Assembly: GCF_033118175.1 (NCBI RefSeq)
Contig: NC_083714.1
Span: 16,120,001-16,184,000 of the forward strand
Direction of reading: 5' to 3'
Source: Dama dama
Taxonomy: Eukaryota; Chordata; Mammalia; Artiodactyla; Cervidae
DNA length: 64,000 nucleotides
This document shows positions 1-10,619 of this stretch, piece after piece. Position numbers and translations under genes: made by a program. Numbering within the stretch: the stretch's first letter is position 1; every line of letters starts with the position of its first letter. A model generated the notes under the pieces. The model was not told the DNA's origin. It did no database searches and worked only from the letters and a program-made list of their open reading frames with translations.

Positions 1-1720
1 ACAAACTACTGATACAACTACACGGGCAATAAGCCCAGCTTCATCCAACTTGGGAAGGCAACTTACTCCATCTTCTCAGTTATCTTTGAAACCAATTAAG
101 GTCTTCCTTACCCTGCTTATTCAAGCCAGATGCCTCTTCTGATTGCAGTCTGTCCTCCTGTCTAACCTCCTCTGGTTGATCAGGAGGTCTGTTTCCTCTG
201 GTGCAGAGCATCTACTGAATTTGCAGACCCTCTTTCTTTCCCTCACCTCTGATGCACTCCTGGAAACTTAGATCCTGCTTTGGGCTGTGGCTTGCAGTAA
301 CCCACAGGCATCTTCAACTTTCTGGAGGAGTTGGAAAGGCTTCTTTCTTGTGGCCATTTCATAATCTTATTTAAATAAGTTAAGACTGTTGAGGTAATGT
401 CATTGAAGGAGAAGAAAACATACATCAACAGATCTGACTCTTAGTTCTGCTCTTCTCTGCCCTGGCTGTGGGATCTTGTAATTCACTTATTTATTTTTTC
501 CCTCTTGAGTATGACAGTACTCTGAAAAGTTCAATATTCAGAAATGATAAGGTAATAATTATATAATCATTATCATCATATACAGACCTGACGTATGCAA
601 TACAGGTCATACACTCAGGTACATGCATTGGCAGGTGGCTTCTTATAAGCTCTAAACATACCACAGGCTCTCCCTGTTCAGGAAAGATGAAGTGTGATCC
701 TGGAATTTACAGCAGGATATATACTCACGTAATGAAGCTTCTCCATCCAGACAACTGTTCTGCATTCCAGAGTTAAGTTTCTATTTATTCAGTGCCTTAC
801 TTCATCAATATGCTAGGCCACCTTCCCAGGCTGACACACACCTTCATGAGCCCCTGCCTGCCAAATTATTCTTTTGAAGGCATCCCTCCCTTTTCTTTGT
901 ATCCACACTCCATACATTGTGCAAATTTCAAATCTGTTTGCGTTTGCAGCATTCACAAATCTTACCTGTATTTTTTTCTCCGTGTGTGCCTGATAGTGAC
1001 AGAATCAAAATGACAAGTCTTTCTTCCTTGCTTGAGGACCTGAGGTGTCAAATGGCAAGACTGGAATTTTGGTCTGTGAGGCAGCTTTGGCCAGCCCTGA
1101 AATGGAATCCTAAGAGGCCTGTTCTTACTCCAACAAACAGAGTATGGCTCCCAGCTAGGGAGGTAAGGAAGATGATTAGACAGTTGCCTTTCAGGTCACT
1201 TGCCCTTCCGGGATCACAGCTGAAAAGCAAGGCAGCTGTACAAAGGGCTGCTAATGGTCAAAACAGCTGCTACATACCCTAATATTCATATCCTTTACAC
1301 AGAAAGAAAATGCCTTCATCCTCACCCTATGGCAATACAGCTTTATCCTGTATACAGTTCTAGCAGAATTGGACATTTTCTTCCCCTGTCTATAGTAGAT
1401 TAGAAGCCACAAAACAGGGAACAGAGAATAGGAGTCCCCCATTCCTAGTCCTGGGTTATTAATGTCAGTCATGCTGACAGCTGCAAAGAGTGACACACAA
1501 GTAGAAAGTAGTAACTAAAAAGACCGAAGAATAGAAAACTTCAGTCGTTTGGGAACTTTGAGTGCCAAGGAAAATAGTAATACCTGTTTTCAGAGTCCCT
1601 AAAGGCATCATTACATGAAAGCACCATACTATGCTTAATGACACTAAGTCATCAGGAAGAAAAAAAAAAAAACAAATTACATTATATATCTTCTCTTTAA
1701 GTAAGCATAAACCTCTATTT
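1..1720. other. unassigned sequence, no confirmed gene
   Basis: No repeat family that I recognise covers this stretch and no open frame resembles a known protein. It contains a short A-run near 1661-1673. The only gene-like signal is an open stretch at 1003-1162 flanked by a plausible splice acceptor and donor, listed separately. It could be old repeat decayed past recognition or single-copy intergenic DNA. Confidence 0.5.
1003..1162 (+). other. exon-like open stretch, speculative
   Basis: A pyrimidine-rich run at about 964-990 leads to an AG at 1001-1002. The next 160 bases stay open in one frame (within a 121-codon open frame covering 917-1282) and end at GGGAG followed by GTAAGG at 1163, a good donor match. 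The encoded peptide (includes SLLEDLRCQMARLEFW) resembles no family I know. Splice-like signals of this quality occur by chance in a window this size, so this is only a candidate. Confidence 0.12.
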
Positions 1721-1994
1721 CAGAGAAGGCAATGGCAACCCATTCCAGTACTCTTGCCTGGAAAATCCCATGGACGGAGGAGCCTGGTAGGCTGCAGTCC
1801 ATGGGTTCGCGAAGAGTCAGACACTGACTGAGTGACTTCACTTTCACTTTTCACTTTCATGCATTGGAGAAGGAAATGGCAACCCACTCCAGTGTTCTTG
1901 CCTGGAGAATCCCAGGGACAGAGGAGCCTGGAGGGCTGCCATCTACGGGGTTGCACAGAGTCGGACACAACTGAAGCGACTTAGCAGCAGCAGC
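1721..1994 (+). mobile_element. Bov-A2 SINE (dimer)
   Basis: Two Bov-A units lie head to tail: one from about 1721 and one from about 1865, each with the 'ggcaacccactccagt' core and the 'gcctggagaatccca' block. The copy ends in the AGCAGCAGCAGC tail typical of Bov-A2. The 12-bp target duplication AAACCTCTATTT is perfect at 1709-1720 and 1995-2006, so the copy is complete. Minus-strand open frames across it are SINE shadow, not protein. Confidence 0.95.
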
Positions 1995-2064
1995 AAACCT
2001 CTATTTGTGTGTAATTTTAAAGGAAGACAAAATGTAATTTAAAAAAGCTTGAAATTCAAAAATA

Positions 2065-2960
2065 TCATTTCTTCCATTGATTCTTTCATTCATGAAATAT
2101 GAATTGAGAACTCTGCTATGTATCAGGCACAGGGGATAGAATAGTGAACAAGACATTGCCCACGCCACCTTGAAGATCACATTCTATTGGGAAATACTGA
2201 CAAGGTAACAAGTGATTAACAAGCAGAGTGAAAAGAGATCACTTGGGAGGGACACTTAACTTGGACATTAGCATTCAGGGAAAGCTTACTGGAGGATATG
2301 ATGTCTAAGTTAATAAATAAATCAGACAAAAGTAAGTGGAGATAAAGAGTTTTATGCAGTGTGTGCATGCTAAGTTGCATCAGTCATGTCTGATTCTTTG
2401 CAACCCCATGGACTGTAGCCCACCAGGCTTCTCTGTTCATGGGATTCTCCAGGCAAAAATACTGGAGTGGGTTGTCATGCCCTTCTCCAGTTCTATGCAG
2501 AGGCAACATCATATATGATAGGCTGAAACTGAAAGAGAATATGGCTCATTTATGGAAATACCAGTAATCTGGTGAAAAGGGAAAGATGGGCAAGTACCAT
2601 AAAACAGGTTAGGATGTTTGATGTTTTCATAAAGAACAATGGGAAGCCACTGAAGAGTTTTAAGTTCCTGAATAATGGGAATCAATTTTTTTAAATTTAA
2701 AATGTTTACTCTGGCTACAGTGTGGTTAATAGATTGAGGGAGCAAGACTAGAGACAAGGAGTAGAGTTGGGTGGCTGTTTTAGTAACCCAGGTAAAAGAA
2801 AATGGAAGCCTGTTCTAAGATAGTGTCTGTATATATGGAGAGAAGATGGATTTGAAAGAGACTTAAGAATAGCACTGATAGGTATTGTGTGAGAGAGAGA
2901 GGAGTCAAGGATAGTGTCTAATTTTTTGTATGGTGGCATGCAAACAATTTTTGCATGGCT
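2065..2960 (-). mobile_element. ancient mammalian LINE 3' region (L2/L1ME-like), interrupted
   Basis: The plus strand reads as the reverse complement of a widespread ancient LINE end: a 'tatgtatcaggcacaggggata' type stretch, then sequence equivalent to 'gggaagccactgaagagttt' and 'gagaggagtcaaggat'. The same family recurs at 5125-6780 and 30432-30840. A Bov-tA SINE at 2360-2490 divides it. There is no open reading frame. The subfamily name is uncertain because I could not compare it with a consensus library. Confidence 0.7.
2360..2490 (-). mobile_element. Bov-tA SINE, partial, antisense
   Basis: The plus strand gives the reverse complement of Bov-tA, from the 'gtcatgtctgattctttg' block to 'gcccttctccag'. 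The tRNA-like head is missing. A 10-bp target duplication, TTTTATGCAG at 2350-2359 and TTCTATGCAG at 2491-2500 (one mismatch), shows it entered the ancient LINE as one event. Confidence 0.9.
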
Positions 2961-3090
2961 TGCATGGTGGTAGACAGTGGCAATGCTACTTTCCTTAATA
3001 TCCCTACTTAGCTACCCACTAGCTATGAAATCAGATTCAGCATCCTCATTTTTAAAATAAGCAACTTAGACTAGATTATTGGTTCTCAAT

Positions 3091-3312
3091 GGGATTCCCA
3101 GGTGGAGCAGTGGTAAAGAATCCACCTGCCAGTGTAGGAAACACAGGTTCAATCCCTGGGTCAGAAAGATCCCCTGGAGAAGAAAATGGTACCCCACTCC
3201 AGTTTTCTTGCCTGGAGGAAAGTTTTCTTGCATGGACAGAGGAGCCTGGTGGGCTATAGTCCCTAGGGTTGCAAAGAGTTGGACACGGCTGAATAACTGA
3301 GCATGTACTCAT
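3091..3312 (+). mobile_element. Bov-tA SINE
   Basis: Tail and body match Bov-tA from the 'gggattcccaggtgg' head through 'gatcccctggagaag' and 'ggacagaggagcctgg' to 'gttggacacggctgaa'. A short internal duplication of the 'gttttcttgc' block (about 3202-3232) is unusual. It lies inside the hAT element; the flanks (GGTTCTCAAT and GGGTCTCATT) are a possible but imperfect target duplication. Confidence 0.92.
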
Positions 3313-3380
3313 GTTGGGTCTCATTAGGGGAGATTTTGTCCCTCACTCAGGATACATTTGGCAGTGTCTGAAGACATTTT

Positions 3381-3510
3381 GGAGAAGGAAATGGCAACCC
3401 ACTCCAGTATTCTTGCCTGGAGAATCCCAGGGACAGAGGAGCCTGGTCGGCTGCCATCTATGGGGTCGCACAGAGTTGGACACGACTGAAGTGACTTAGC
3501 AGCAGCAGCA
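3381..3510 (+). mobile_element. Bov-A SINE monomer with (AGC)n tail
   Basis: A single Bov-A unit, from GGAGAAGGAAATGGCAACCC to the AGCAGCAGCAGCA tail. It is flanked by the perfect 9-bp target duplication AGACATTTT at 3372-3380 and 3513-3521. It interrupts the hAT element and must be younger. Confidence 0.94.
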
Positions 3511-3642
3511 GGAGACATTTTGGCTGTCACATTCAGCGGGGGAGAGGTGTTACTGGCAATAAATGAGTAGAGGTTAGAAATGCTGCTAAAGATCCTACAG
3601 TGCACAGGAGAGTCCTTTTACCTCATCTAAAAATTATTTGGT

Positions 3643-3833
3643 ACCCTACTCTATAGCACATGGAACTCTACTCAATGCTATGTGCTAGCCTGGATGGGAG
3701 GGGAGTTTGTGGCTGGATGAATACATGTATATGTATGGCTGAGTTCCTTCACTGTTCACCTGAAACTATCACAACATTGTTAATCAGTTATATCCCAATA
3801 CAAAATAAAATTTTAAAGTTTGAAAAAGAAAAG
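3643..3833 (+). mobile_element. L1 3' end, 5'-truncated (artiodactyl L1)
   Basis: Matches the L1 3' UTR with 'actctatagcacatggaa', 'gaatacatgtatatgtatgg' and 'caatacaaaataaaa' before an A-rich end. The perfect 11-bp duplication AATTATTTGGT at 3632-3642 and 3834-3844 marks a complete, severely 5'-truncated insertion into the hAT element. Confidence 0.92.
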
Positions 3834-3889
3834 AATTATTTGGTCCCAAATGTAAATAGTGCCAAAGTTTTGAAGCCCTGGGAGAGAGA

Positions 3890-4575
3890 AAGGATTTGGA
3901 TTAGATAAACACAAAAGTCTAGTCAAAGCTTTTGAGTTGTGTATACTTTGACACTGTAGGGAATCAACTTTTAGTGACTCTCTTCTGGAAGACTCTCTTC
4001 TGTGTACCAGGTGGATAAATGAGGCATTACTAGAATTATATGACTGATAATAACTGGACATTGGTGGATAAATCTCAATATCCTACACCAGTTTTCAGGA
4101 GGATCCAGGTGAATCATGTACTGCAGGTATTTGGAGTATGTGTGCACATGGCACTTAGGAGGTATCTGGAAACTTACTCCAGTCTTCCAGAGACCTAGAG
4201 TGCTTCCTGTCTGCATTCTTTTTTCCCCCAAAATGCAATGTGTCCACTTATACTTTAGTGCAAAGGAATAGGAAAGAGATAATGGGGCAATGGCAGCTCC
4301 TGCCTGAACTGTGTATCTCCTGGAATCACCCTTGTTGTCAGAAACCCTGATGTACAGCATTTAGCTCCATGTATAGGACTACAGGTGGATCCCCACAGAG
4401 TGTCTACCCCAGGTCAAGATATTTTATTAACTTTTGGCTTTAGGATGTAGCTTACATTTTGATAGCAGGTGCTGCCCTCCATTCTGTATAAGAAATACCC
4501 TTCCTGAAGGTGAGTCTCCCACTCTTTGGGGCTTCTTTATAGACAGGTTATAAAATTCAGACCATTTGTGTGAGG
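3890..4575. other. unassigned sequence
   Basis: No recognised repeat or gene. A 129-codon minus-strand open frame (3971-4360) has no recognisable domain, and its composition is compatible with chance. A direct near-repeat 'gactctcttct' occurs twice near 3976-3999. Confidence 0.45.
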
Positions 4576-4579
4576 CTAT

Positions 4580-4665
4580 AGAGTTCCTAGTCCTTACTCA
4601 AGGCCTTCATGGCACATGGTAAGCATTCAATAAATAAATGCTTGTTGAGTGAATGAATGAGGTCC
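4580..4665 (+). mobile_element. L2-type LINE 3' end, short
   Basis: The stretch 'catggtaagcattcaataaa' with 'tgcttgttgagtgaatgaat' is the characteristic end of L2-class LINEs with its short terminal repeat. Only the last part is recognisable. Confidence 0.6.
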
Positions 4666-4749
4666 CTACATTTGGGGGGCCAAAGAGGAACCTCTCAGTC
4701 CCTTAAAAGGGAAAAAGGAGAAAGGCAAATATACTTTTTTTAAACTGTT

Positions 4750-4838
4750 AAATTTATTTTTTAACTTTTAATTCTGTATTGAAGTATAGCTTATTAACAA
4801 TGTTGTGATAGTTTCAGGTGGATAGCAAAGGGACTCAG

Positions 4839-4896
<58 letters not shown>

Positions 4897-5118
4897 AAAT
4901 TTTTTCCAAAACTCCCTTCCCAGCCAGGCTGGCACATAACATTGAGCAGAGTTCTGTGTGCTAAACAGTAGGTCCTTGTTGTTTATCCATTTTAAATATA
5001 GCAGTGTGTATCTGTCCATCCCAACTACCCAACTATCCCTTCCCCACATCCTTCCCTGCTGATAACCATAAGTTTGCTCTCTAAGTCTGTATATCTCTTT
5101 CTGTTTTATAAGTTCAGA
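4750..5118 (-). mobile_element. L1 3' end, antisense
   Basis: Reverse complement of the same L1 3' UTR family as at 3643-3833: 'gtgttgataggttt'-like start at 4800, 'ggatagcaaagggactcagc', 'cacataacattgagcaga' and 'tttatccattttaaatat'. A pure (AT)n microsatellite at 4841-4889 has grown inside the UTR. The end near 5118 runs into ancient LINE sequence. Confidence 0.9.
4841..4889. repeat. (AT)n microsatellite
   Basis: About 49 bases of uninterrupted AT dinucleotides inside the antisense L1 3' UTR. It replaces the short 'tatatacatgtat' segment present in the related copies at 3720 and 38060, so it probably expanded from that seed. It is likely polymorphic in length. Confidence 0.97.
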
Positions 5119-5124
5119 CAAATC

Positions 5125-6780
5125 TACTTTTTATTAGTAGGTATTTACTGAGTGCCCACTATGTGGCAATGCTGTTCAAAGTACTTAGGGTTTTTTCATT
5201 ATGAATCAGGAACTAGGCCCTCACCAGACAATGAATTTACTGGAACTCTTATCTTGGGCTTCCAAGAGTCCAGAACTATGAGAAGTAAATTCTGTTGTTT
5301 ATAAACCATATAGTTTGTGATATTTTTGTCATGGCAGCCCAAGTGGACAAAGACATTGACTTATGCTTTAATATCTTTAGACAGAAGCTAGAAGGCCACC
5401 TAGGAGTCTGTTGCAATAATCAGAGGCAAGTAATTGTTGCTGTTGTTCAGTTGCTGAGTCGTGTCCAACTCTTTGTGACCCCATGAACTGAAGCATGCCA
5501 GGCTTCCCTGTCTTTCACTATTTCCAAGAGTTTGCCAGTGATGCCATCCAGCCGTCTCATCCTCTGTCACCCCCTTCTCTTCTTGCCCTCAGTCTTTCCC
5601 AGAATCAGGATCTTTCCCAATGAGTCAGCTCTTCCCATCAGATGGCCAAAGTGTTGGATCTTCAATATCAGTCCTTCCAATGAATAGCCAGGGTTGATTC
5701 CCTTTAGGATTGACTAATTTGATCTCCTTGCTGTCCAAGGGACTCTCAAGAGTTTTCTCCAGCACCACAGTTCGAAAGCATCAATTCTTCAGCCTTCCTT
5801 ATGGTCCAACTCTCACATCCATACATGACTATGGAAAAACCATAGATTTGACTATATGCACCTTTGTCAACAAAGTGATGTCTCTGCTTTTTAATATGTT
5901 GTCTAGGTTTGTCCATAGCTTTTATTCCAAGGAGTAAGCATCTTTTAATTTTATGGCTACAGTCACCACATACAGTGATATTGGAGCCCAAGAAAATAAA
6001 ATCTGTTACAGCTTTCACTTTTTCCCTTTCTATTTGCCATGAAGTGATGGGACCAGATGCCATGATCTTTGTTTTCTGAATGTTGAGTTTTAAGCTAGCT
6101 TTTTCACTCTCCTCTCTCACCTTCATCAAGAGGCTCTTTAGTTCCTCTTTGCTTTCTGCCTTTAAAGTGGTATCATCTGCATATCTGAGGTTATTGATAT
6201 TTCTCCCGGCAATCTTAATTCAAGCTTGTGAGTCATCCAGCTCAGCATCTCGCATGATGTACTCTGCAAAAAGTTAAATAAGCAGAGTGACAATATACAG
6301 CCTTTACATACTCCTTTCCCAATTTTGAGCCAGTTAGGAAAGGAGTACATCAAGGTAATAACCTTGATGCTGGTCAAAACCAGCAAGGCAGCAGTGAATG
6401 TGGTAAGAAATGAGTGGATTCTGGATATATTTTGAAGATGGAGCCAACAGGTTTGCTGATAGAGTAAATGTGGCTGCAAGAGAAGAGAGCACTCCAGAAT
6501 GACTCTTAAGTTTTTGAACCTGAGCAATAGGAAGTATTAAGTTTCTGAACACTGAGATGAGGAAAGCTGTGCATGAATTGAAATTCAGTTTTAGACTAGC
6601 GAGTTTGAGATATGTATTAGACATCTAAGTGAAGGTGTCCAGAAGGCAGCTGATTGTATCATCGAGCTTAGAGAGAGGTGTGAGATGAAGATGTGAAAGC
6701 CATGAGACTGAATGAGATTATTAAGGAAGGGTGTATAGATAGAGAAAAGAACCACAATCTAGATTCAACATTAAGACCTT
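5125..6780 (-). mobile_element. ancient mammalian LINE 3' region, second copy, split by BovB
   Basis: Same family and orientation as 2065-2960. Recognisable parts are 'tgagtgcccactatgtgg' at 5149, 'ggagtctgttgcaataatc' just before 5433, and after the BovB insertion 'gtggattctggatatatttt', 'agagccaacaggtttgctg' and 'gccatgagactgaatgaga' up to about 6740. Together with 2065-2960 and 30432-30840 it samples different parts of one long ancient element. Confidence 0.7.
5437..6337 (-). mobile_element. BovB (RTE) LINE, 3' part, antisense
   Basis: The minus strand encodes the C-terminal part of the BovB reverse transcriptase polyprotein in broken frames: an LKLNIQKTKIMASGPITSW-type block (5746-6129) and a degraded YADD-region block near 6180. 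The 3' tail (in plus orientation 'gttgctgttgttcagttgct') is at 5437. Stops and frameshifts make it inactive. The possible target duplication is CAAGTAAT (5428-5435) against CAAGGTAAT (6351-6359). Confidence 0.93.
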
Positions 6781-8495
6781 TGTCATTTGACCCGGGGGTG
6801 GGGGCTGACTCTGCCTGTTTACTTTTCATGGAGTGAACATTGCAGCAGCCAACCTGCCCCCAGCAGCCTCCAGAATGGGGCTTGGAACTTTAGAACCTTA
6901 GCTCTCTACACTAGGTCCTACTGTGCATACTCCTCTCATAGAAACAATAGCTAAATCTTCCATGTGATGTTTAAACCTTTAAGAGGTTACTTGGTTATAA
7001 ATATTTATCATTCCCTCCAGGCTAATATAATGATTATTATTCCTAGCTGAATAAGAATCCATTCTTACCAGGGTGAGGGGATTTTTTCCCCCTCTGGATA
7101 ATGCATATGCAAATGTTTTGAAAAGCAGTTTGAAATGCAAGCTGCCACCTGTCAGTTTGCTTTTTGCAGTGGAGAGGAAGTCACCATTGTCCCCTGAATT
7201 CTGAGAAGAGCAAGCATTTGCCTCACTTCACTCTTGTTTGCAGGCTGAAAGGTTCCTATGGTAGGTGTTACTTTAGGTAGGAGATTCACTCCCAAAGCTG
7301 TTGCTCAGTGTTTATCATTTCAAAGGACATTTCTCTTCCTTTGAGGGCATTGATCTTAACTCCTCTTGGGGTGCAGACACAGAGATAGAAACATAAAGGA
7401 GGAATGAGAAAAGGTGAGGCAGCAAGTACTGGGGTGAGTATTGCTTAGAGCATTAGAGCTTAGAGCATTACTCTAAGGTCACCATATTCCTTGCCCTGTC
7501 TCTCAGATAGGAATGCATCCAGCATTGGTTCTAATTCCCTTGAAACTGTTTAGGTATATTTCACATTGTAATCAGAGTAAATTAACCTTGATTTCTAAGT
7601 TCTGTGGCTCTGGTGACTATGGTCATTGACATTACAGACTCTAGGTGCAGGGATGCACATGCTGTTTAAGGTAACAGTTTTCATACCCAGATGAAAGTAC
7701 CCTTGGGGGTACGTGAAGGCTTTCTAGGGGACACACAGACACAATTTTAAGACAATCAACTGCCAGATTCTCAATTTTCATAAGTGCTTTTTCCTAAAAT
7801 AGATGTATAGTTGGAGAGTCACGCTAGTTCTCCTTTTGTACCTCTTCTTTCAAAGTCAGTCTTCTGCTCTGCATAAGAAAGGCATACCCCTTACTCATCT
7901 GAATTATTATGATCTGTTCCATCCTCTGACTGTTGTTAAAGAATGCAGTATTTTGAATAGAGGGTCTTGTGAGAGTAAATAGAGAACCTTGGTAAGAAAT
8001 GACTTTTGTAAGTTCGCATTTACTATTAACCAAAATCTATCTTCTGCTTGCTGTTAATTTCCACAAAGTACATTAAAGTCTTAAACGCATAACATCTACT
8101 TATATATAGAAGTAGGAAAAAATGTTCTCCAAATGTACAGTCTAGTATGTAATGACTTGAACTTTAGAATATCAGGTTCATTTCATTAGGGTTAATTTCT
8201 CCCTCTCAGGTATGTTCTATTTCTGTCAAATTGTTTTCAATCATGAAATGAAATTATTGACCTATCTATGTATAATAATCCTCAATTATCTGTCTCTCTA
8301 TTCATCTGTCATACCATTGAAAGGCACTTTAAGACCATCTGAAATTGAAATTTAACATTAAATATTTAGATCCTAATTCACAGCCTATGGGAAAAAATAT
8401 ATGCACACTTTTAAATTTTGAGTTGTTCATTCTCCAATTTTGTCTAATTTCATAGACAATGTGCTTCTAAGTGAAACATATATACAACTAACATG
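6781..8495. other. unassigned, possibly single-copy sequence
   Basis: About 1.7 kb with no repeat that I recognise and no convincing coding frame. The section 7015-7330 is the least repeat-like and holds an octamer site (7107-7114). A short direct duplication 'gcttagagcatta' is seen at about 7443-7472. This is one of the few stretches where conserved non-coding DNA could sit. Confidence 0.45.
7101..7114 (+). promoter_or_regulatory. POU octamer / MORE-like site, candidate
   Basis: ATGCATATGCAAAT contains a perfect POU octamer (ATGCAAAT, 7107-7114). The overlapping ATGCATATGCAA differs at one base from the palindromic MORE element ATGCATATGCAT bound by POU-factor dimers. Only sequence is seen; binding or function is not shown. 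An isolated octamer also arises by chance in AT-rich DNA. Confidence 0.25.
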
Positions 8496-8984
8496 TTTTT
8501 ATTTTTATAAATAAATTGCTTTTGTTAATTCATAAATATATACAGAGGAGTATGCAACCAATAAATGTACATCTTTATAAATTATCACAAAGTGAATAGA
8601 CCCATATAACCAGTCAAAAATTGAAAACATTTTCAGCTCTACAAAAAGCCCCTTGAGCTTTCCAATCACTATTTCATTCTTCCTCCCTGTAGGTAACCAC
8701 ACTCCTGAATTTTAACAGCATAGATTTATCTGTTTTTTAAAAAAACTTTTTAAGTTGAATCATGCAGGATGTATTCTAGTGTGCCTTGTTTCTTTTATTC
8801 AATGTTATATTTGAGGCATTCATCCATGTGTTTTTGTGTAGCAGTATCCATTTATTTCCATAGCTATATAGTATTCTGTTAAATGAATATAACAAAATAT
8901 ATTCATCTTTTCTACTATTGATGGACACTCAACATTTCTACTGTTTCCAGTTTGGGGCTATTAAAAGCACTGCTACTACTCTTG

Positions 8985-9850
8985 TGAGAGTTGTGAGTTA
9001 AGTTTTATTTGGGGCAATATGAGGACTGCATCCCGGGAGACAGCACCTCAGATAGCTCTGAGAAATTGCTCCAAATATGTAGGGGGAAAGGACAGTATAA
9101 ATGTGATTTTGGTAAAGGGGGAGTACATGCAATCAAACACATATTTCTGATAGAAAAGTTTGTACTGGTCTCATTAAGTTTCTGTTAGTCATGGGGAAAA
9201 AAAAAAAAAAACAGAAACAAAAATAAAACAGTCATCACCATGAAAGATTTTAGTGCTTTTCTAGATATAAGGAAATGTAAGAATTGGGCTCATAAAATCA
9301 GCTCCTGAGAATATCTGACTATCTGAAGACCTGTCCTGCCAATTTTCCTGGAGCACAGAGTGCCTCGTTTCTGCTGCTCTCCACCCTGAACTCCTTCAGG
9401 GGGTGCAGCAGCACATGACTTAGTCCTTGTAGAGGTAGATGGCAAGCACCCATGGCAAGTGCCAACCTGTGGCTGACAAAAGTATGAGGATTTTCTACCC
9501 ACCCCTCATCTAGAAACAGATAGGAATTTCTTCTGCTTTGGGCCCAGAATCAATGGATTTTTGCTTGTACTTTATGGGAGAAAGGGTTAGTTGCTCTTCT
9601 ACCAACAGCTTGACTTTTACTTTGTAGGAAAGAAGGATGCTGGGAAGTAACTGGACATCTTACTTAACTGTCAATCAGCAGCTAATTACATACTGCACCA
9701 CCAAGAGGTGGAAGTGGGGGAACTCTCTCAGTCCCCTGCCCTACCTCCAATGTTCTTCACAAATACCTGGAGACTTCCACAGATGTGAGCTTGTAAATCA
9801 GTGTGAGCTCTTCTTGTGTCAAGAACTTTTTATTCCAAATTGATTGTCAT
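8985..9850 (-). mobile_element. LTR-like ancient element, family uncertain
   Basis: The block opening at 'gtgagagttgtgagttaagt' interrupts L1 sequence. Read on the minus strand, its end carries CCCAAATAAAACTTAACTC, which holds an AATAAA polyadenylation signal near the end as in an LTR. It includes a 15-A run near 9198. I recall this sequence as a dispersed mammalian repeat but cannot name it, and the boundary near 9850 is soft. A decayed LTR is the best guess. Confidence 0.4.
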
Positions 9851-10619
9851 CTATTCTTGCCTTTAAGGATTTCATAAAATTCTAGCTGATTGCATCTTAC
9901 CATTTTGTATGGTGGCCATTTTCTTTTCTCTTATGCTCTGCCAAAAAGTGGAAAAGTTCTGTTTCATCTCTCCTTAGAGACACTAGTCACTTTGGTATAT
10001 GTTTGTTTGGTTGCTTTGATACCTCAACTCTCTGACAGGCTAAAAAAAAAGTTATTTTGTAAATTATCCATCTTCTCTGAACTGAGAATGGGAGCAGTTT
10101 CCTCTTGTGGCTTTCTATATCCTAAGCATAAGTGGAACTCTCAAATCTCATTACTATGGACATTCTTATACATATCATTGGTATACTCATGTATACCTTT
10201 CTGTTGCATACATACCTAGAATTCTTGAGTCATGCATGCATGTGTTCAACTTTAGTACACACTGTCAGTCTTCCAAAGTGTTTTATCAATTCAGAATCCT
10301 AGCAGTGTGTAAGAGTTCTAGCCAACACTTGGTATCACCATTTGTTGTTATTTGGGCCATTATTATAGGAATATAAAGGTAATTCATTATGGTTTAATTT
10401 TAATTTCTCTATTGAGTACATTTTCATTTGCATAATTTTATTTCTTTTGCCCTTTGTGGGGCTTCTTTCTGTATCATAGAAATGAGCTCTTAAAAGTCAT
10501 ATGTGTTTCAGACATTGTTTCTCACTTTGTGGCCTGCTTCTTGGTCTCTTAGTGGTGCCTTTTAAAAAAGCAAATTGACTGAGTTGTAATTTATATACAA
10601 TAAGTACAATACAATACTG

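Larger units (their letters stand above)
3081..3885 (+). mobile_element. ancient hAT-type MER element, split into four pieces
   Basis: Pieces at 3081-3090, 3313-3380, 3511-3642 and about 3845-3885 join into one non-autonomous DNA transposon of roughly 220 bp ('ggttctcaat' start; 'catttggcagtgtctgaaga'; 'gctgctaaagatcctacag'; 'aatgtaaatagtgccaaag'). A second copy of the same family lies at 16605-16812. It is an hAT-Charlie-type MER element; I am unsure of the exact name (MER20/MER5 class). Three separate retroelements sit inside it. Confidence 0.8.

Noticed and set aside
1720..1968. Open frames with [16 protein letters not shown] or GFSRQEYWSGLPFPSPGDLP-like peptides here and at many other places (for example 3324, 11374, 13060, 18771, 36817, 49871)
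   Set aside because: These are conceptual translations of Bov-tA and Bov-A2 SINEs on both strands. They recur wherever the SINE occurs and are not genes.
3971..4360. 129-codon minus-strand open frame
   Set aside because: No domain, signal or splice context; the length is within what chance gives in 64 kb on six frames.
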